Source of the DNA: Cenarchaeum sp. SB0675_bin_21
GTDB lineage: Archaea; Thermoproteota; Nitrososphaeria; Nitrososphaerales; Nitrosopumilaceae
Reading direction: 5' to 3'
NCBI GenBank assembly: GCA_009843815.1
Contig: VYCS01000023.1
Coordinates: 1-59,780 of the forward strand
Length of the DNA stretch: 59,780 nucleotides
The notes beneath the pieces are model-generated. The model saw nothing but the letters and a program-made list of their open reading frames with translations. It ran no database searches and was not told where the DNA came from. The stretch's first letter is position 1. The number at the start of each line of letters is the position of its first letter. Made by a program: the position numbers and the translations under genes. Below, piece by piece: positions 1 through 9,283 of the stretch.

Positions 1-143
1 ACATTAATTTAACCAACCATAATGGAACAGCTGAGTATGTGGTACAAGCGACACCTGAGAGTTTGAGGATGGTCATCCAAGTTGCCAAACTTCTTAGTGA
101 AGCAGTCGATGATATACGTATTATACACAAATTACTGGAATAA
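1..143 (+). CDS. C-terminal end of an unidentified protein (cut by window start)
   Basis: An open frame runs from base 3 to a TAA at 141-143 and gives 46 residues ending in IIHKLLE. The segment has an amphipathic look (ESLRMVIQVAKLLSEAVDD) typical of a C-terminal helix, so it is probably the tail of a real gene that starts before the window. No domain can be assigned from this piece. The gene would converge on thiL, with about 300 nt between that hold nothing I recognise. Confidence 0.5.
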   Translation, partial: INLTNHNGTAEYVVQATPESLRMVIQVAKLLSEAVDDIRIIHKLLE

Positions 144-440
144 AACAGGTAGATCTACAAAATACCAAGACCACTGCTAAATTATACTGGAATATTACAA
201 GTGTGGCATGAATGCCTTTCTATTGAAAATTATAACCTATTTACCACTCTAAAATACCACACAATACATCTAAAGAGATCAATCACCCACGAGATCTTGC
301 TTCTTTGGCGTTGTGTTAAACATCTCCAGCGGAGTGTTGTGGCTAATACACTAGTGTTGAAGTTAGAGTATGTTACTCCTGCTAATACACTCCATCATAC
401 TCTCATGATTTTTTAAATTATACGAATTATAGTCACTAGG
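144..440. other. Intergenic, no gene seen
   Basis: Stretch between the partial gene at the window start and the end of thiL. One 71-codon frame (201-416 +) has no protein-like composition, no start context and no recognisable motif. I see no RNA gene or repeat. Confidence 0.5.
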
Positions 441-1376
441 TTATGATTTAAATGACTGCCACCCTTTGTCATGTATTTTGTAACTCTGCCCATCTTTTTT
501 TACAAATACGCCACTGCCCTCCTCTACGAACCCTATCTGTATGAGTGGGGTATCTGTCTCTGATGCTATGCTGCATATCTTTGGTATGTATTTAGATGCG
601 GCGGTAAACACAATCTCGTACTCTTCCCCGCCATTATACAAGAGATCATCCATATTCAAATTATTTTTTCTTGCAAACTCTTCTATATTGTCTGCAATCG
701 GTTCGTGGGTCACTATAATGGATATGCCACTCTGTGCAGATATCTCGTTTAGAGTTGTGGATAGGCCATCACTAGAATCCATGGACGCATTGATGTAATC
801 TGCTATCTTTGCGCCAAACTCCAATCGAACTGTTGGATGTAGCACCGACCGGATATACTCATCAGATCCGTTTATGCTGTTTAACAACATGTGTAGTCCA
901 GCAGCAGATGTGCCAAACGGCCCACTCACAAACACCGCATCATGTATTTGGGCACCATGTCTGTAAGGCTTCTGCCGGCCTCTGCCCACTAGACATACAG
1001 TTATGGACATCTCTGTGCTCTGTTTTGTGTCGCCACCAACTATACTACATCCTAATTCAGTGGATGCATCTGCCAGCCCGCCGGCTATCTCTTCAAAATC
1101 TAATGTATGATATGTTAATGGCATACTAATTGATATTAATGCCCAGAGAGGTTTGATCCCCTTTGCTGCAAAATCACTTGCGCATGCAATCATGCTCTTT
1201 CTTGCGGCCTCCCTTAGAGACATGGATGGTGGCACATCGGTGTTATACGCCAATGTGTCTATATTTATGGCCAAATTTGTATTGTTAATTTGTATTCGTT
1301 CAACATCGTCCCATGCAGAGTTAATACCAAACTTTTGTCGAAATATTCGTATTATGTCATGTTCTTTGACCATCAT
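441..1376 (-). CDS. thiL: Thiamine-monophosphate kinase
   Basis: ThiL phosphorylates thiamine monophosphate to thiamine diphosphate with ATP, the last step of cofactor synthesis in the cytosol. The 311-residue protein has the normal length for the family. Visible family signatures are the GGDT motif near residue 115 (Mg/ATP binding), MDSSDGLS near 200, and NGGEEYE near 248, all characteristic of ThiL within the PurM/SelD-like ATP-binding fold. Two adjacent ATG codons make the exact start uncertain by one codon. The start overlaps the end of the upstream phosphosugar mutase by 20 nt, so the two are translated from one mRNA. Confidence 0.93.
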   Translation of the reverse strand: MMVKEHDIIRIFRQKFGINSAWDDVERIQINNTNLAINIDTLAYNTDVPPSMSLREAARKSMIACASDFAAKGIKPLWALISISMPLTYHTLDFEEIAGGLADASTELGCSIVGGDTKQSTEMSITVCLVGRGRQKPYRHGAQIHDAVFVSGPFGTSAAGLHMLLNSINGSDEYIRSVLHPTVRLEFGAKIADYINASMDSSDGLSTTLNEISAQSGISIIVTHEPIADNIEEFARKNNLNMDDLLYNGGEEYEIVFTAASKYIPKICSIASETDTPLIQIGFVEEGSGVFVKKDGQSYKIHDKGWQSFKS

Positions 1377-2625
1377 ATATTATTGATTTAACCTGATTAA
1401 TTACATTGCGACATTTGTCTAATGTGGGAGCCTCTGCAGACACTCTTATGATATCTTCGGTGTTGGATGGTCTGATTAATATCCATGTGTCGTCATTTAT
1501 GATTGTCCGTATGCCATCGGTGGTGTCCACTTGTGTTGATATCTGTGATATTTTGTCAATTATATTTTGTATTATATCTGCACTTCCAATAATTTTTTCA
1601 CGAATTATTGTACTACCTGTAATATCATTAAGTGTATCGTGCGCAAAACCATCATGTATCATGGATGCTATCAATGCAGAAGTAAATAGCCCATCTCGAC
1701 AGTAATTAAATTTACTAAAGATAAAACCGCCACTACTTCCCTCACCACCAACAAAAGCACCATTATGCGTCATTGCGTCTATGACATTTGCCTCACCAAC
1801 AGGAGCGCGCCATACTCTCCCTCCCCTATCTGTTATGTATCTCTCGATTAATACACTACTGTCCATACTTATGACAAATTTGCGATATCCTTGTTTTATT
1901 GCTGCTGCCACACCCAGACCCAGAGTTACATCCGGCGGCTGTACCGCCCCATTCATTACTAGGACCAGCCTGTCCCCATCCGTGTCAAAGGCTACCCCTG
2001 CATCATATTTTGTAGACTTGGTTACTAAATCTTCTAGACCGCCCGCGGTGGGATCAGTTCTGATGTGCGTATTGTGAATGATATCTGTCTGACATCCTAT
2101 TTTTTTGAGTATCTTTGAGGCAATATCTGTGGCAGCCCCACCTCCAGCATCTATCAGTATGGATGGCGTACCATCAACTTTGACTATATCCAGTATATCA
2201 TCGACATAGGATGATGTGTAATATTTTGTATTACCATAGGAGTTTTTATTTAATATATTATTTGTGCCAGACTTTATGCGATTTATCTCTGCCTTGTTTA
2301 CAGATCTTCCATTTATTATAAATTTTAGACCATTCCATTCTATAGTGTTGTGTGAGGATGTGATGACTATTCCAGCACCATATCTTCGTGCCTCTCGAAA
2401 TATAACCGGCGTTGGCATCACACCTAAATCTAATGTATCAATGTTGTAACTTGCCAGAACACTAGATACAATATTTGATATCATATTACTTGTGGGTCTG
2501 GTGTCCCGGCCAATCACGCAAGTCTTGCTATTCATTATGCCCACAAACCCTCTACAAAATGATATAGTATCCTGTAGTGTGTAGTCTTTTCCCACTATCC
2601 CCCTTATTCCTGAGATTGTAACCTT
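1357..2625 (-). CDS. glmM: Phosphoglucosamine/phosphomannomutase family protein
   Basis: This is an alpha-D-phosphohexomutase, which moves phosphate between C1 and C6 of a hexose or glucosamine; in archaea it feeds UDP-GlcNAc or GDP-mannose for glycan synthesis. Four domains are recognisable: TSSHN with the phosphorylated serine near residue 95, the metal loop DTDGDR, the sugar loop GEGSSGG, and the phosphate loop RPSNTED near the C-terminus. A longer frame begins at 2646, but a TATA-like box at 2653-2660 lies too close to that ATG; a GTG at 2625 sits about 32 nt from the box and directly precedes KVTISGIRG, the usual N-terminus. The substrate (GlmM versus ManB) cannot be settled from sequence alone. 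Confidence 0.88.
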   Translation of the reverse strand, partial: KVTISGIRGIVGKDYTLQDTISFCRGFVGIMNSKTCVIGRDTRPTSNMISNIVSSVLASYNIDTLDLGVMPTPVIFREARRYGAGIVITSSHNTIEWNGLKFIINGRSVNKAEINRIKSGTNNILNKNSYGNTKYYTSSYVDDILDIVKVDGTPSILIDAGGGAATDIASKILKKIGCQTDIIHNTHIRTDPTAGGLEDLVTKSTKYDAGVAFDTDGDRLVLVMNGAVQPPDVTLGLGVAAAIKQGYRKFVISMDSSVLIERYITDRGGRVWRAPVGEANVIDAMTHNGAFVGGEGSSGGFIFSKFNYCRDGLFTSALIASMIHDGFAHDTLNDITGSTIIREKIIGSADIIQNIIDKISQISTQVDTTDGIRTIINDDTWILIRPSNTEDIIRVSAEAPTLDKCRNVINQVKSIIYDGQRT

Positions 2626-2652
2626 CACTGTACAAACGTAACACATATGGGA

Positions 2653-2660
2653 ATTATATA
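2653..2660 (-). promoter_or_regulatory. TATA-like box of the glmM-thiL operon
   Basis: On the minus strand the box reads TATATAAT, centred about 26-32 nt before the GTG start chosen for the mutase. The spacing fits an archaeal promoter with a very short leader. Confidence 0.5.
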
Positions 2661-3016
2661 TTTGCCTTGTACTTTTATGAATAATCTCTTCCGTATGGGA
2701 AATTAATATCGGCCATCGATGAAAAAGATTAAATCATGCATTCAAATATTGTGCATCTGTATTTTCGACAAAAATACAGTAACAGCAGAGATCAAATCCG
2801 CCTTAAAATAACACACTTGAACTACATAATATATGATGATGACGATACATTGACACTTACATTCGTTAAACCAGAAAATTTATTTTTACACCTTGCTATG
2901 AATAATCAGATATTCTATCTTGTTGCCATGTATCATCTTGCATATGTCATTAGAGGTTTGTATAATGGCAGTTCTATGTCTTATTTGTTCACTAAATATT
3001 CTATTTGATATTGTAA

Positions 3017-3352
3017 TACCAAACGACTTATTTCCCAAAATATAATATATTATTTGCAGTGCAGACAGGCATACTGCCAAAAGTGTCTCAATTGTATAAA
3101 ATCGTGGATGTCACGTGTAACACTGACAAGAAAAGTTACACGTTACCATATGCAAAAATATGTCACCTAGAAAAATAACTGGTATATGTGGAGTTGACAT
3201 ATGCGGTGTGTATAGTCGCCGTACAGTCGGTTGGTAATGTCAGACTATATGAGAAGAATACCATGCGCAATATAGGGTATAAAAAAAACTCTTATGAGAC
3301 TACACAAAAAACTAGACTTTATCTACAGAAAGATGGTACACAGACAACTTGA
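3017..3352 (+). pseudogene. Decayed TnpB fragment
   Basis: One reading frame, interrupted by a TAA at 3176-3178 and ended by TGA at 3350, aligns to the middle of the intact TnpB at 23862-25160. YFPKYNIL corresponds to YFPKCNVQ, QLYKIVDVT is identical in both, and EKNTMRNI corresponds to EKDTLRNI. The region where the intact protein has its RuvC-I aspartate (GIDMGGKH) is scrambled and the Asp is gone. Traces continue weakly towards 3420. The flanking DNA (2661-3016 and 3353-3473) holds no other gene that I can support. This is a dead copy of an element of the same family as the one at 23.8-25.3 kb. Confidence 0.75.
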
Positions 3353-3473
3353 CAAACTTCCGAAAACTCACTATGATAGGTGGCCACATACGACAAGTCA
3401 ATGTGCCAGTCATACATATCTGTGAGACAGGTTCGATTACGCATAAATTCTAGTGTAGTGTAGAGCCCAATAT

Positions 3474-3547
3474 GCCTCGATAGCTCAGCCTGGTAGAGCG
3501 AACGCCTCGTAAGCGTTAGGTCGCGGGTTCAAAGCCCGTTCGAGGCT
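3474..3547 (+). tRNA. tRNA-Thr (anticodon CGT)
   Basis: A complete cloverleaf: acceptor stem GCCTCGA/TCGAGGC, D stem GCTC/GAGC, anticodon stem AACGC/GCGTT with loop CTCGTAA (anticodon CGT, reading ACG, threonine), T stem GCGGG/CCCGT with loop TTCAAAG. The discriminator is T, as is usual for archaeal threonine tRNAs. The CCA end is not encoded and there is no intron in the anticodon loop. Confidence 0.97.
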
Positions 3548-3642
3548 TTTTCATATTCAATGTCTATCTCCAACTCTTTACCTAGGCCTTTCCACCATTT
3601 TGGTACTCTCTGTGACACAGTAATTATACAACAGCATGCCCA

Positions 3643-3882
3643 TTATACCTTTTCCATTCTATCTCGGAGTCGCTTGCGGTACCAAATGACGGCCATGGCA
3701 ACGCCCGCGCACGCCCCAAATACATACCACCTGTAAGGACTATCCATCATGCCCAAAAATGAGTAGATGGTTCCTCCTATGGCTGCAAACCCGATCAACT
3801 CTAGTAATTTTATCAATCTGTTATGTGTTACGTTATACAGTGATATAATCCTGTAGCTGAGCTTGGGGTTTATCCCACACAA
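3643..3882 (-). CDS. Small membrane protein, function unknown
   Basis: A 79-residue frame with two probable membrane helices (LLELIGFAAIGGTIYSFLG and WYVFGACAGVAMAVIWY) and a basic C-terminus RKRLRDRMEKV. I do not recognise the family. The N-terminal 20 residues are less convincing, so the true start may be internal. A second minus-strand frame overlapping the start (3833-4033) is rejected as a shadow. It lies between the tRNA and a second small membrane protein on the other strand. Confidence 0.55.
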   Translation of the reverse strand: MCGINPKLSYRIISLYNVTHNRLIKLLELIGFAAIGGTIYSFLGMMDSPYRWYVFGACAGVAMAVIWYRKRLRDRMEKV

Positions 3883-4186
3883 GCTTGGGCGATACTACGC
3901 CGCATCTCTGAGATCGTCTGTCCGCCCTGTATGAGTGATGTTCTTGATGTCTCCTTTGTGATGTGCTAATAGCAGAACGCGCTAATGTGCTTTGGCGGTG
4001 TCCAGCGATAAGTGTTCTAAAGCGGCCCACCACACGCCTCGCTTACCTCCCACCAGGTTCATGTCACGCAGATTTACTAGTTCTTATGTGGTAATTCATA
4101 ACACTACACCTATCACATAAACTTGCGGGAAGGCGCCGAATTTAGTAATCGTTTTGTGGGGGGTGTGCACAATAATACACAATACA

Positions 4187-4369
4187 ATGTATGATCGCAA
4201 GCTGACAATGTTGGGCCTAGCGTTATTGGCCGTTACCGTGCTGTTATATTACATGGAGGATGAGACCATGCTCCAGTATGCATATGTGACCGGAGTGGCC
4301 ATGCTTGCCATATTTTTGCTATCCTTTATACGATTCAACTTCAAATATATGGGATCTAACAAGAAATAA
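4187..4369 (+). CDS. Small two-helix membrane protein, function unknown
   Basis: Sixty residues starting MYDRKLTM, with two hydrophobic helices (LGLALLAVTVLLYYM and YAYVTGVAMLAIFLLSFI) and a short basic tail ending GSNKK. A longer frame begins at 4154, but the ATG at 4187 gives a more natural N-terminus just before the first helix. It is 24 nt upstream of pyrG on the same strand and may be cotranscribed with it. I do not recognise the family. Confidence 0.6.
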   Translation: MYDRKLTMLGLALLAVTVLLYYMEDETMLQYAYVTGVAMLAIFLLSFIRFNFKYMGSNKK

Positions 4370-4393
4370 TAGCCCTACATTATACTAAAAAAT

Positions 4394-5989
4394 ATGAAAT
4401 ACATCTTTGTTACCGGAGGCGTGATGTCGGGCCTAGGAAAGGGCGTTGTCACCTCCTCCATTGCCAAACTACTTCAGCTGGCAGGACTAAAGGTGTCGTG
4501 TATCAAGATAGATCCTTATCTGAACTATGATGCAGGCACAATGAACCCCATAGCTCATGGAGAGGTCTTTGTTACTGAAGATGGTGGAGAGTGTGACATG
4601 GATATAGGCAACTATGAGAGATTCTTGAACATCAACATACCTAAAAACCACAATATAACCACGGCTCAGGTGTTTTCGGATGTCATAAGTGCAGAGCGGG
4701 ACGGCAAGTATATGGGTGAGTGCGTTCAGATCATACCTCACATAACCGAAGAGATACGGAGGCGCATAGCCATGGTGGGAATAGATGAGTCCCTGGACGT
4801 TCTAATTGTGGAGTGTGGCGGGACCGTTGGTGACATAGAGTCGTTGCCGTTCTTGGAGGCTCTCCGACAGATGAGGGCAACCTGCCAAGCTGGTGATAAT
4901 GTCTTGTTTGTACATGTGACACTTGCGCCCTCACTAGATGTAGTGGGCGAACAGAAGACTAAACCTACACAGCACAGCGTTCAGGAGTTGCGGCGTATTG
5001 GTATACAACCAGACTATCTGGCGGTGAGATGTACACAACCACTACAAAAGAAGACAAAAGAGAAGTTGGCCCTCTTTACAGGTGTGAATGAGTCTGATGT
5101 ATTGTCATGTCATGATGCAAATTCAATATTTGAGATTCCAGGCATATTGTACGAGCAGGGTATAGTGGACTCTATGTTTCGCAAGTTTGGCCATGTGGGG
5201 TTGATGGACTCTTCCAAAGACTGGGACACTTGGAATGGTGTAGTAAACTCGATGGTACAGGAAGGCAAAACTGTTCGTATTGCGATGGTGGGCAAATACG
5301 TGACACTCACCGACAGTTATGTCAGCGTGAATCAGGCGCTAAGACATGCTGCTGCAGACCTGGGCGTATCTATAAAGATTGATCTGGTAGATTCAGAGAG
5401 TATTCCCACAGGCATGGTATCCAAATATGATGGCATACTGGTTCCTGGTGGCTTTGGCATACGGGGGGCCGAGGGCATAATACAGACAGCTCAGGAGGCT
5501 AGAATATACGATACACCATACCTTGGAATCTGTTTTGGATTTCAACTTGCTGCTGTGGCCTTTGCTAGATATGCACTGAATATTCCCGATGCGCACACAT
5601 CTGAGATTGTATCTGACACCAATAACCCTGTGGTGCACTTGTTACCTGACCAAGTCTCTGATCATGCCACTGGCGGCTCTCTTAGGCTGGGCTCCCACAC
5701 CATAAAGATCAAACCAGACACACTGGCCCATAAAATATATCAAAATCACACAATACAGCGCCGCCACCGGCATCGCTACGAGATAAACCAAGATATGATA
5801 ACAAAACTAGAGGTGGCCGGCATGATATTCTCTGCGTATAGTGATGATTCCCGACGTATGGAGATACTAGAGATACCAGAATGTCGTTTTTACATGGGCG
5901 TGCAGTTCCATCCTGAGTTTAGCAGCAGACCTGGATTTCCAGAGTCGTCTTATCGTGCATTTGTAAAGTCCGCAGCCCGACTCAACTAA
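4394..5989 (+). CDS. pyrG: CTP synthase
   Basis: PyrG aminates UTP to CTP using ATP and glutamine. The 531-residue protein is of normal length. The synthetase domain opens with KYIFVTGGVMSGLGKG (P-loop), followed by KIDPYLNYDAGTMNP and the UTP/CTP contact region HGEVFVTEDG. The C-terminal class-I glutamine amidotransferase domain shows GGFGIRG, the nucleophile in LGICFGFQ (Cys380), and the His506/Glu508 pair in QFHPEF, so the full catalytic triad is present. Its stop overlaps the end of the convergent NAD kinase gene by 8 nt. Confidence 0.97.
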   Translation: MKYIFVTGGVMSGLGKGVVTSSIAKLLQLAGLKVSCIKIDPYLNYDAGTMNPIAHGEVFVTEDGGECDMDIGNYERFLNINIPKNHNITTAQVFSDVISAERDGKYMGECVQIIPHITEEIRRRIAMVGIDESLDVLIVECGGTVGDIESLPFLEALRQMRATCQAGDNVLFVHVTLAPSLDVVGEQKTKPTQHSVQELRRIGIQPDYLAVRCTQPLQKKTKEKLALFTGVNESDVLSCHDANSIFEIPGILYEQGIVDSMFRKFGHVGLMDSSKDWDTWNGVVNSMVQEGKTVRIAMVGKYVTLTDSYVSVNQALRHAAADLGVSIKIDLVDSESIPTGMVSKYDGILVPGGFGIRGAEGIIQTAQEARIYDTPYLGICFGFQLAAVAFARYALNIPDAHTSEIVSDTNNPVVHLLPDQVSDHATGGSLRLGSHTIKIKPDTLAHKIYQNHTIQRRHRHRYEINQDMITKLEVAGMIFSAYSDDSRRMEILEIPECRFYMGVQFHPEFSSRPGFPESSYRAFVKSAARLN

Positions 5990-6971
5990 TACTGTATATC
6001 TTTTGTCGAGAGTCAAGTATGGACACTTTTCTGTGAATATGACCCTTCTCTAATAGACGTGTCAATGCAATACGAACTGTTCTGGCTGGGAGAAAGGTCT
6101 TTGCTATAAGCTCTTTCTGTGACATCTCCCCTTCATACTCTAGCATCTTTAGTATGAGCTTTGAGCTGGGCGGCATGCGTAGAAGGTCCTCGGCTAGATG
6201 TACTTTCTTTATCATGGCCGATACACTGGTGGTGTTATCTTCCATACGTATGATATGAGCTGGTGATTTGAACTTTGAATACTTTACACTCTCCTTGACT
6301 TTTAGTCGATCTACGCCATCAAGTATAGTGTCGCAGCGTATATGTGAGGCAATCTCTGACACCTCTATCTTACTGCTACTGGGAACCACTATGGGTCGGC
6401 GCGTAACATCCTGTGAGTTGACTGGAACTATTCCAAACACATCTGACCCCTGAAATATTACCGGACCCCCTGTGGACATGGAGTATGCTGTTGAGCCCAT
6501 GGGAGTCGATACTATTATGCCATCCCCACTATCGTGCCATACCTCATGTTTATTGACACTCAAGGTGTACTCTATCAGCGTAGCACTCTTTGCCGAAAAG
6601 ACCGCAGCATCATTCAAAGCTATATGGGAGTTTTTGTCATCAACTATGACCTTTAACCGGGGTATCTCTACTATGTTGTAGTTTTTGGTGTTGTGTAGAC
6701 GGTCTATATGTAATCCTATCTCTTTACTGTCTAGTTGAGACAGAAAACCACCTGCATCGCCCTCGGATACTCCAAGTATGGGAGCTGGTGGAACGTTGGG
6801 ATTACGAAAGTATCTTCGTATGCCTTTATCTCCACCCGGTACTATTATGCACCCTATATCGCTTGATATATTGTCTGGTGTTACCTTCTTTATGCCATCA
6901 TACTTTAGCCTCTCCAGTAACGTCTTTACAGCATTGGGCACTATACCATCATCTAATATGCAAATCTCCAA
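5982..6971 (-). CDS. NAD kinase fused to a C-terminal winged helix
   Basis: Residues about 1-260 form an ATP-NAD kinase, which makes NADP from NAD. Visible motifs are VPGGDKG (Asp48 at the catalytic position), ALNDAAVF (Asn120-Asp121, the NE/D motif) and DGIIVSTPMGSTAYSMSTGGP. The usual GGDGT is altered to GGDKG. Residues about 260-329 add a winged-helix segment (SSKLILKMLEYEGEMSQKEL followed by a recognition-helix-like stretch with PARTVRIALTRLLEKG), resembling a MarR/TrmB-like DNA-binding domain. This fusion suggests redox- or NADP-linked DNA binding, but that is inference. It is 25 nt downstream of the PfkB kinase on the same strand and probably shares its mRNA. Confidence 0.85.
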   Translation of the reverse strand: MEICILDDGIVPNAVKTLLERLKYDGIKKVTPDNISSDIGCIIVPGGDKGIRRYFRNPNVPPAPILGVSEGDAGGFLSQLDSKEIGLHIDRLHNTKNYNIVEIPRLKVIVDDKNSHIALNDAAVFSAKSATLIEYTLSVNKHEVWHDSGDGIIVSTPMGSTAYSMSTGGPVIFQGSDVFGIVPVNSQDVTRRPIVVPSSSKIEVSEIASHIRCDTILDGVDRLKVKESVKYSKFKSPAHIIRMEDNTTSVSAMIKKVHLAEDLLRMPPSSKLILKMLEYEGEMSQKELIAKTFLPARTVRIALTRLLEKGHIHRKVSILDSRQKIYSIS

Positions 6972-6996
6972 TATTATACAATGCGTAATAGGTTGT

Positions 6997-7860
6997 TTAT
7001 ACTTGCCTATATTTGACTAAATTGTAAAAGTATGATGCATTGGTTTGAATGGCTCCTTTTTTGGGGATCTTTGCCAAACCTAGCGCCTTAGAGTCCAATG
7101 CTGCCTGTACTGCGCCTCCCGCAAAGCATAGCGCCCAGAGAGTATCCTTCTCTTTTAGCATTGTGCATAAAAAAGAGCCGCACAGTATGGCGCCCAAACC
7201 TGTAGTGTCATATATCTTCTTGTTGGGCAGCTCTATTGTGTATAACATGGTCTTGTCTAACATTACAATGTCTTTACCATTGGTGCGGATTACAGTTCTG
7301 GCACCCATCTTTTGTAGTCTCTTCATACCTTCTATCTCGTTGTCATCTCCAGTTATAGCCTGTATCTCGGCGGGATTTACTTTTAATGCATCAACATCAG
7401 TCATGTCTAGTGTGGCAGGAGATGTATGTATCATGTTGTCTTCACCTGTAGTGCGCAACAACCCTTGTGGATTATACAGTATGTAGCCATCTTGATTTTT
7501 TATTATATCTGGTGTTATCTCATGATATATGGGTGATATTATAATCCCGTCTCTGCTGTCGTTTTGTACCTGTATATCTTCACATTGATTTTGCAGGTAC
7601 ATCTTTCGTTTTAAGCCATCTATCACTATCTTGAATCTGGTGGTCGGTAATGCTGATGATGACGCATCATGTTTAATGTTGGCATTTTGTAGATATTTTT
7701 TTGGAAAATCATCTCCAAATTTTGTCTGTATGCTAACATTGGACTTGAACTCTCTGGCCATGAGTCCAGAGTAACACGCATCTCCGCCCGCCTGCTCATA
7801 TGTAGAGTCTCCTATGTGTAATCTGTCCATTGCACAATGGGATATTACACTAACGTTCAT
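6997..7860 (-). CDS. PfkB/ribokinase-family protein lacking the catalytic Asp
   Basis: A 287-residue PfkB-fold protein. The N-terminal glycine pair (QAGGDACYSG) and the C-terminal anion-hole region (YDTTGLGAILCGSF) are both present. In active family members the latter reads DTxGxGD, with the final Asp as catalytic base; here residue 224 is Ala (codon GCC where GAC would give Asp). The protein may therefore be inactive or use another base. The substrate is unknown. The start overlaps the upstream zinc protein by 11 nt, and NAD kinase follows, which suggests a three-gene operon. Confidence 0.8.
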   Translation of the reverse strand: MNVSVISHCAMDRLHIGDSTYEQAGGDACYSGLMAREFKSNVSIQTKFGDDFPKKYLQNANIKHDASSSALPTTRFKIVIDGLKRKMYLQNQCEDIQVQNDSRDGIIISPIYHEITPDIIKNQDGYILYNPQGLLRTTGEDNMIHTSPATLDMTDVDALKVNPAEIQAITGDDNEIEGMKRLQKMGARTVIRTNGKDIVMLDKTMLYTIELPNKKIYDTTGLGAILCGSFLCTMLKEKDTLWALCFAGGAVQAALDSKALGLAKIPKKGAIQTNASYFYNLVKYRQV

Positions 7861-8074
7861 TTCCGGCCGATTCTTCGTTTATACTGGAGCATTTATCGCA
7901 CAGTATTTTGCCACACACTATGGATACCTCTACATTTGATGTAAGGCAGCCATGACATAGTCCTCTCATGGAGTGTTGTGGTACGGGTTTGATTAATAGT
8001 CTTTTGTTGATTCCAGTATGTGGGGCTCTTTGTATCTGATGCGTATCCCCCTGAGTAGTATTGATATTATACAT
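7850..8074 (-). CDS. Small zinc-ribbon-like protein
   Basis: Seventy-four residues. The C-terminal half has two cysteine pairs, LCHGC and VCGKILCDKC, arranged like a zinc knuckle. The N-terminal half is polar and less conserved-looking. A TATA-like ATATAC at about 8095-8100 is roughly 26 nt before the ATG, which supports this start and a leaderless transcript. It overlaps the PfkB gene by 11 nt and heads that operon. The function is unknown. Confidence 0.65.
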   Translation of the reverse strand: MYNINTTQGDTHQIQRAPHTGINKRLLIKPVPQHSMRGLCHGCLTSNVEVSIVCGKILCDKCSSINEESAGNER

Positions 8075-9283
8075 AGTTGTACTAATACCAACTTGTATAT
8101 ATCTTGTATTATGTATAGTGTCGTAAAAATACTATTGGAATCTCCCAACTCGTGACCATGGCATGCCCATATAATTCTCTATTAATTGATTTATTGGGGT
8201 TGGTGTGCGGTCAGTCCTGCATGAATCATCCTTGGGGAAGGAGCTTGACACACAAATGCATGATGCAATACGGCAGTATACATGAAAGATTTGAGATGAT
8301 GCAGACCACAGGTATTATAAACTAGATTACGATGCCGAATTCAGACATATGGAGGCGTATATAATAAACTGACTTATTAATAAAATAAAAAATTAATTTT
8401 AATCTAATATCATACCAAGTCACAAGATGCAAACTTGAAGTGTTTAAATACAAAGATCATACCAGAAACAAAATTAGAAAACATAACTATCTAAAAAAAC
8501 CTATACTCATAGAAAGCCATTAACAAAATATACAATAAAAATCAAATTTTTAAAAAGGAAGATTGTACAGATTATCAAATATGCTATACATCATATGGTC
8601 GAGTTCTACAAACTATTCAGCAAACATTCGGGCTGTATTATTTCCTCACATATTTGGTGAGGCACAAGTACTGAGGATTAAAATTACATATTTCAAATAA
8701 ACGAATTACAACTTACACACTGCAGAATCGAATTTATGATCTTTGAACTATTACTGGAACGCATAAACAATCTAGATTTATCACATTCAGACTGAATAAG
8801 AATTAGGGTCAGAGTGGTAAGGGTTACCGTTATGTGCAGAATCTATACAAAACATCATGCCGCAATGCAGGAATCAAAACTCAGGCGTTCATCAAATGGT
8901 AGAGGTGGTCTACATCCAAAGTCTGGCGAACCGCCCATAGACAGTATAAAATACAACGAGTACCTAAACTAAAAATTGACAACATAATTTTACTTACTAG
9001 CTATCTTTTGTAAGAAACACTTATGCATTTTGATTAATGTGGTAAGGTTTGTGTCTGCTATTTTATCTGTGTATAATATGATCAAATTCATGTTTAATAT
9101 TTAAAAAACATTAAAGAATGTTATAGTCCAATCTGCCGCAATTAGAAACATTGCAATATTCAGAAAATAGATCAAAATAAACATTATTTATAATCAAGGC
9201 ACCTTAATATTCAGAAAGATGGTCAAACGACAAGTAATCAAAGTAAAATTTCATATAATATTTGTACTGCATCATATAATATA
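8075..9283. other. 1.2-kb AT-rich gene desert
   Basis: No frame of credible coding character was found. The stretch is strikingly AT-rich (especially 8340-8560 and 9000-9280). One perfect hairpin lies at 8644-8662. A 35-codon protein-like tail at about 8868-8972 (+), containing GGLHPKSGEPPIDSI, ends in TAA and could be the end of a decayed gene, but I cannot name it. No RNA gene was recognised. Confidence 0.5.
8644..8662. repeat. Perfect short hairpin
   Basis: CCTCAC and GTGAGG flank a 7-nt loop (8650-8656). It is isolated in AT-rich DNA. It could be a structural element of an unrecognised RNA or a terminator, but no T-run follows. Confidence 0.35.

Noticed and set aside
201-416. 71-codon plus-strand frame
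   Set aside because: Low-complexity composition, no start context, no motif; overlaps nothing but has no support.
3833-4033. 66-codon minus-strand frame
   Set aside because: Overlaps the better small membrane protein in another frame and looks like random Arg/Ser/His-rich translation.
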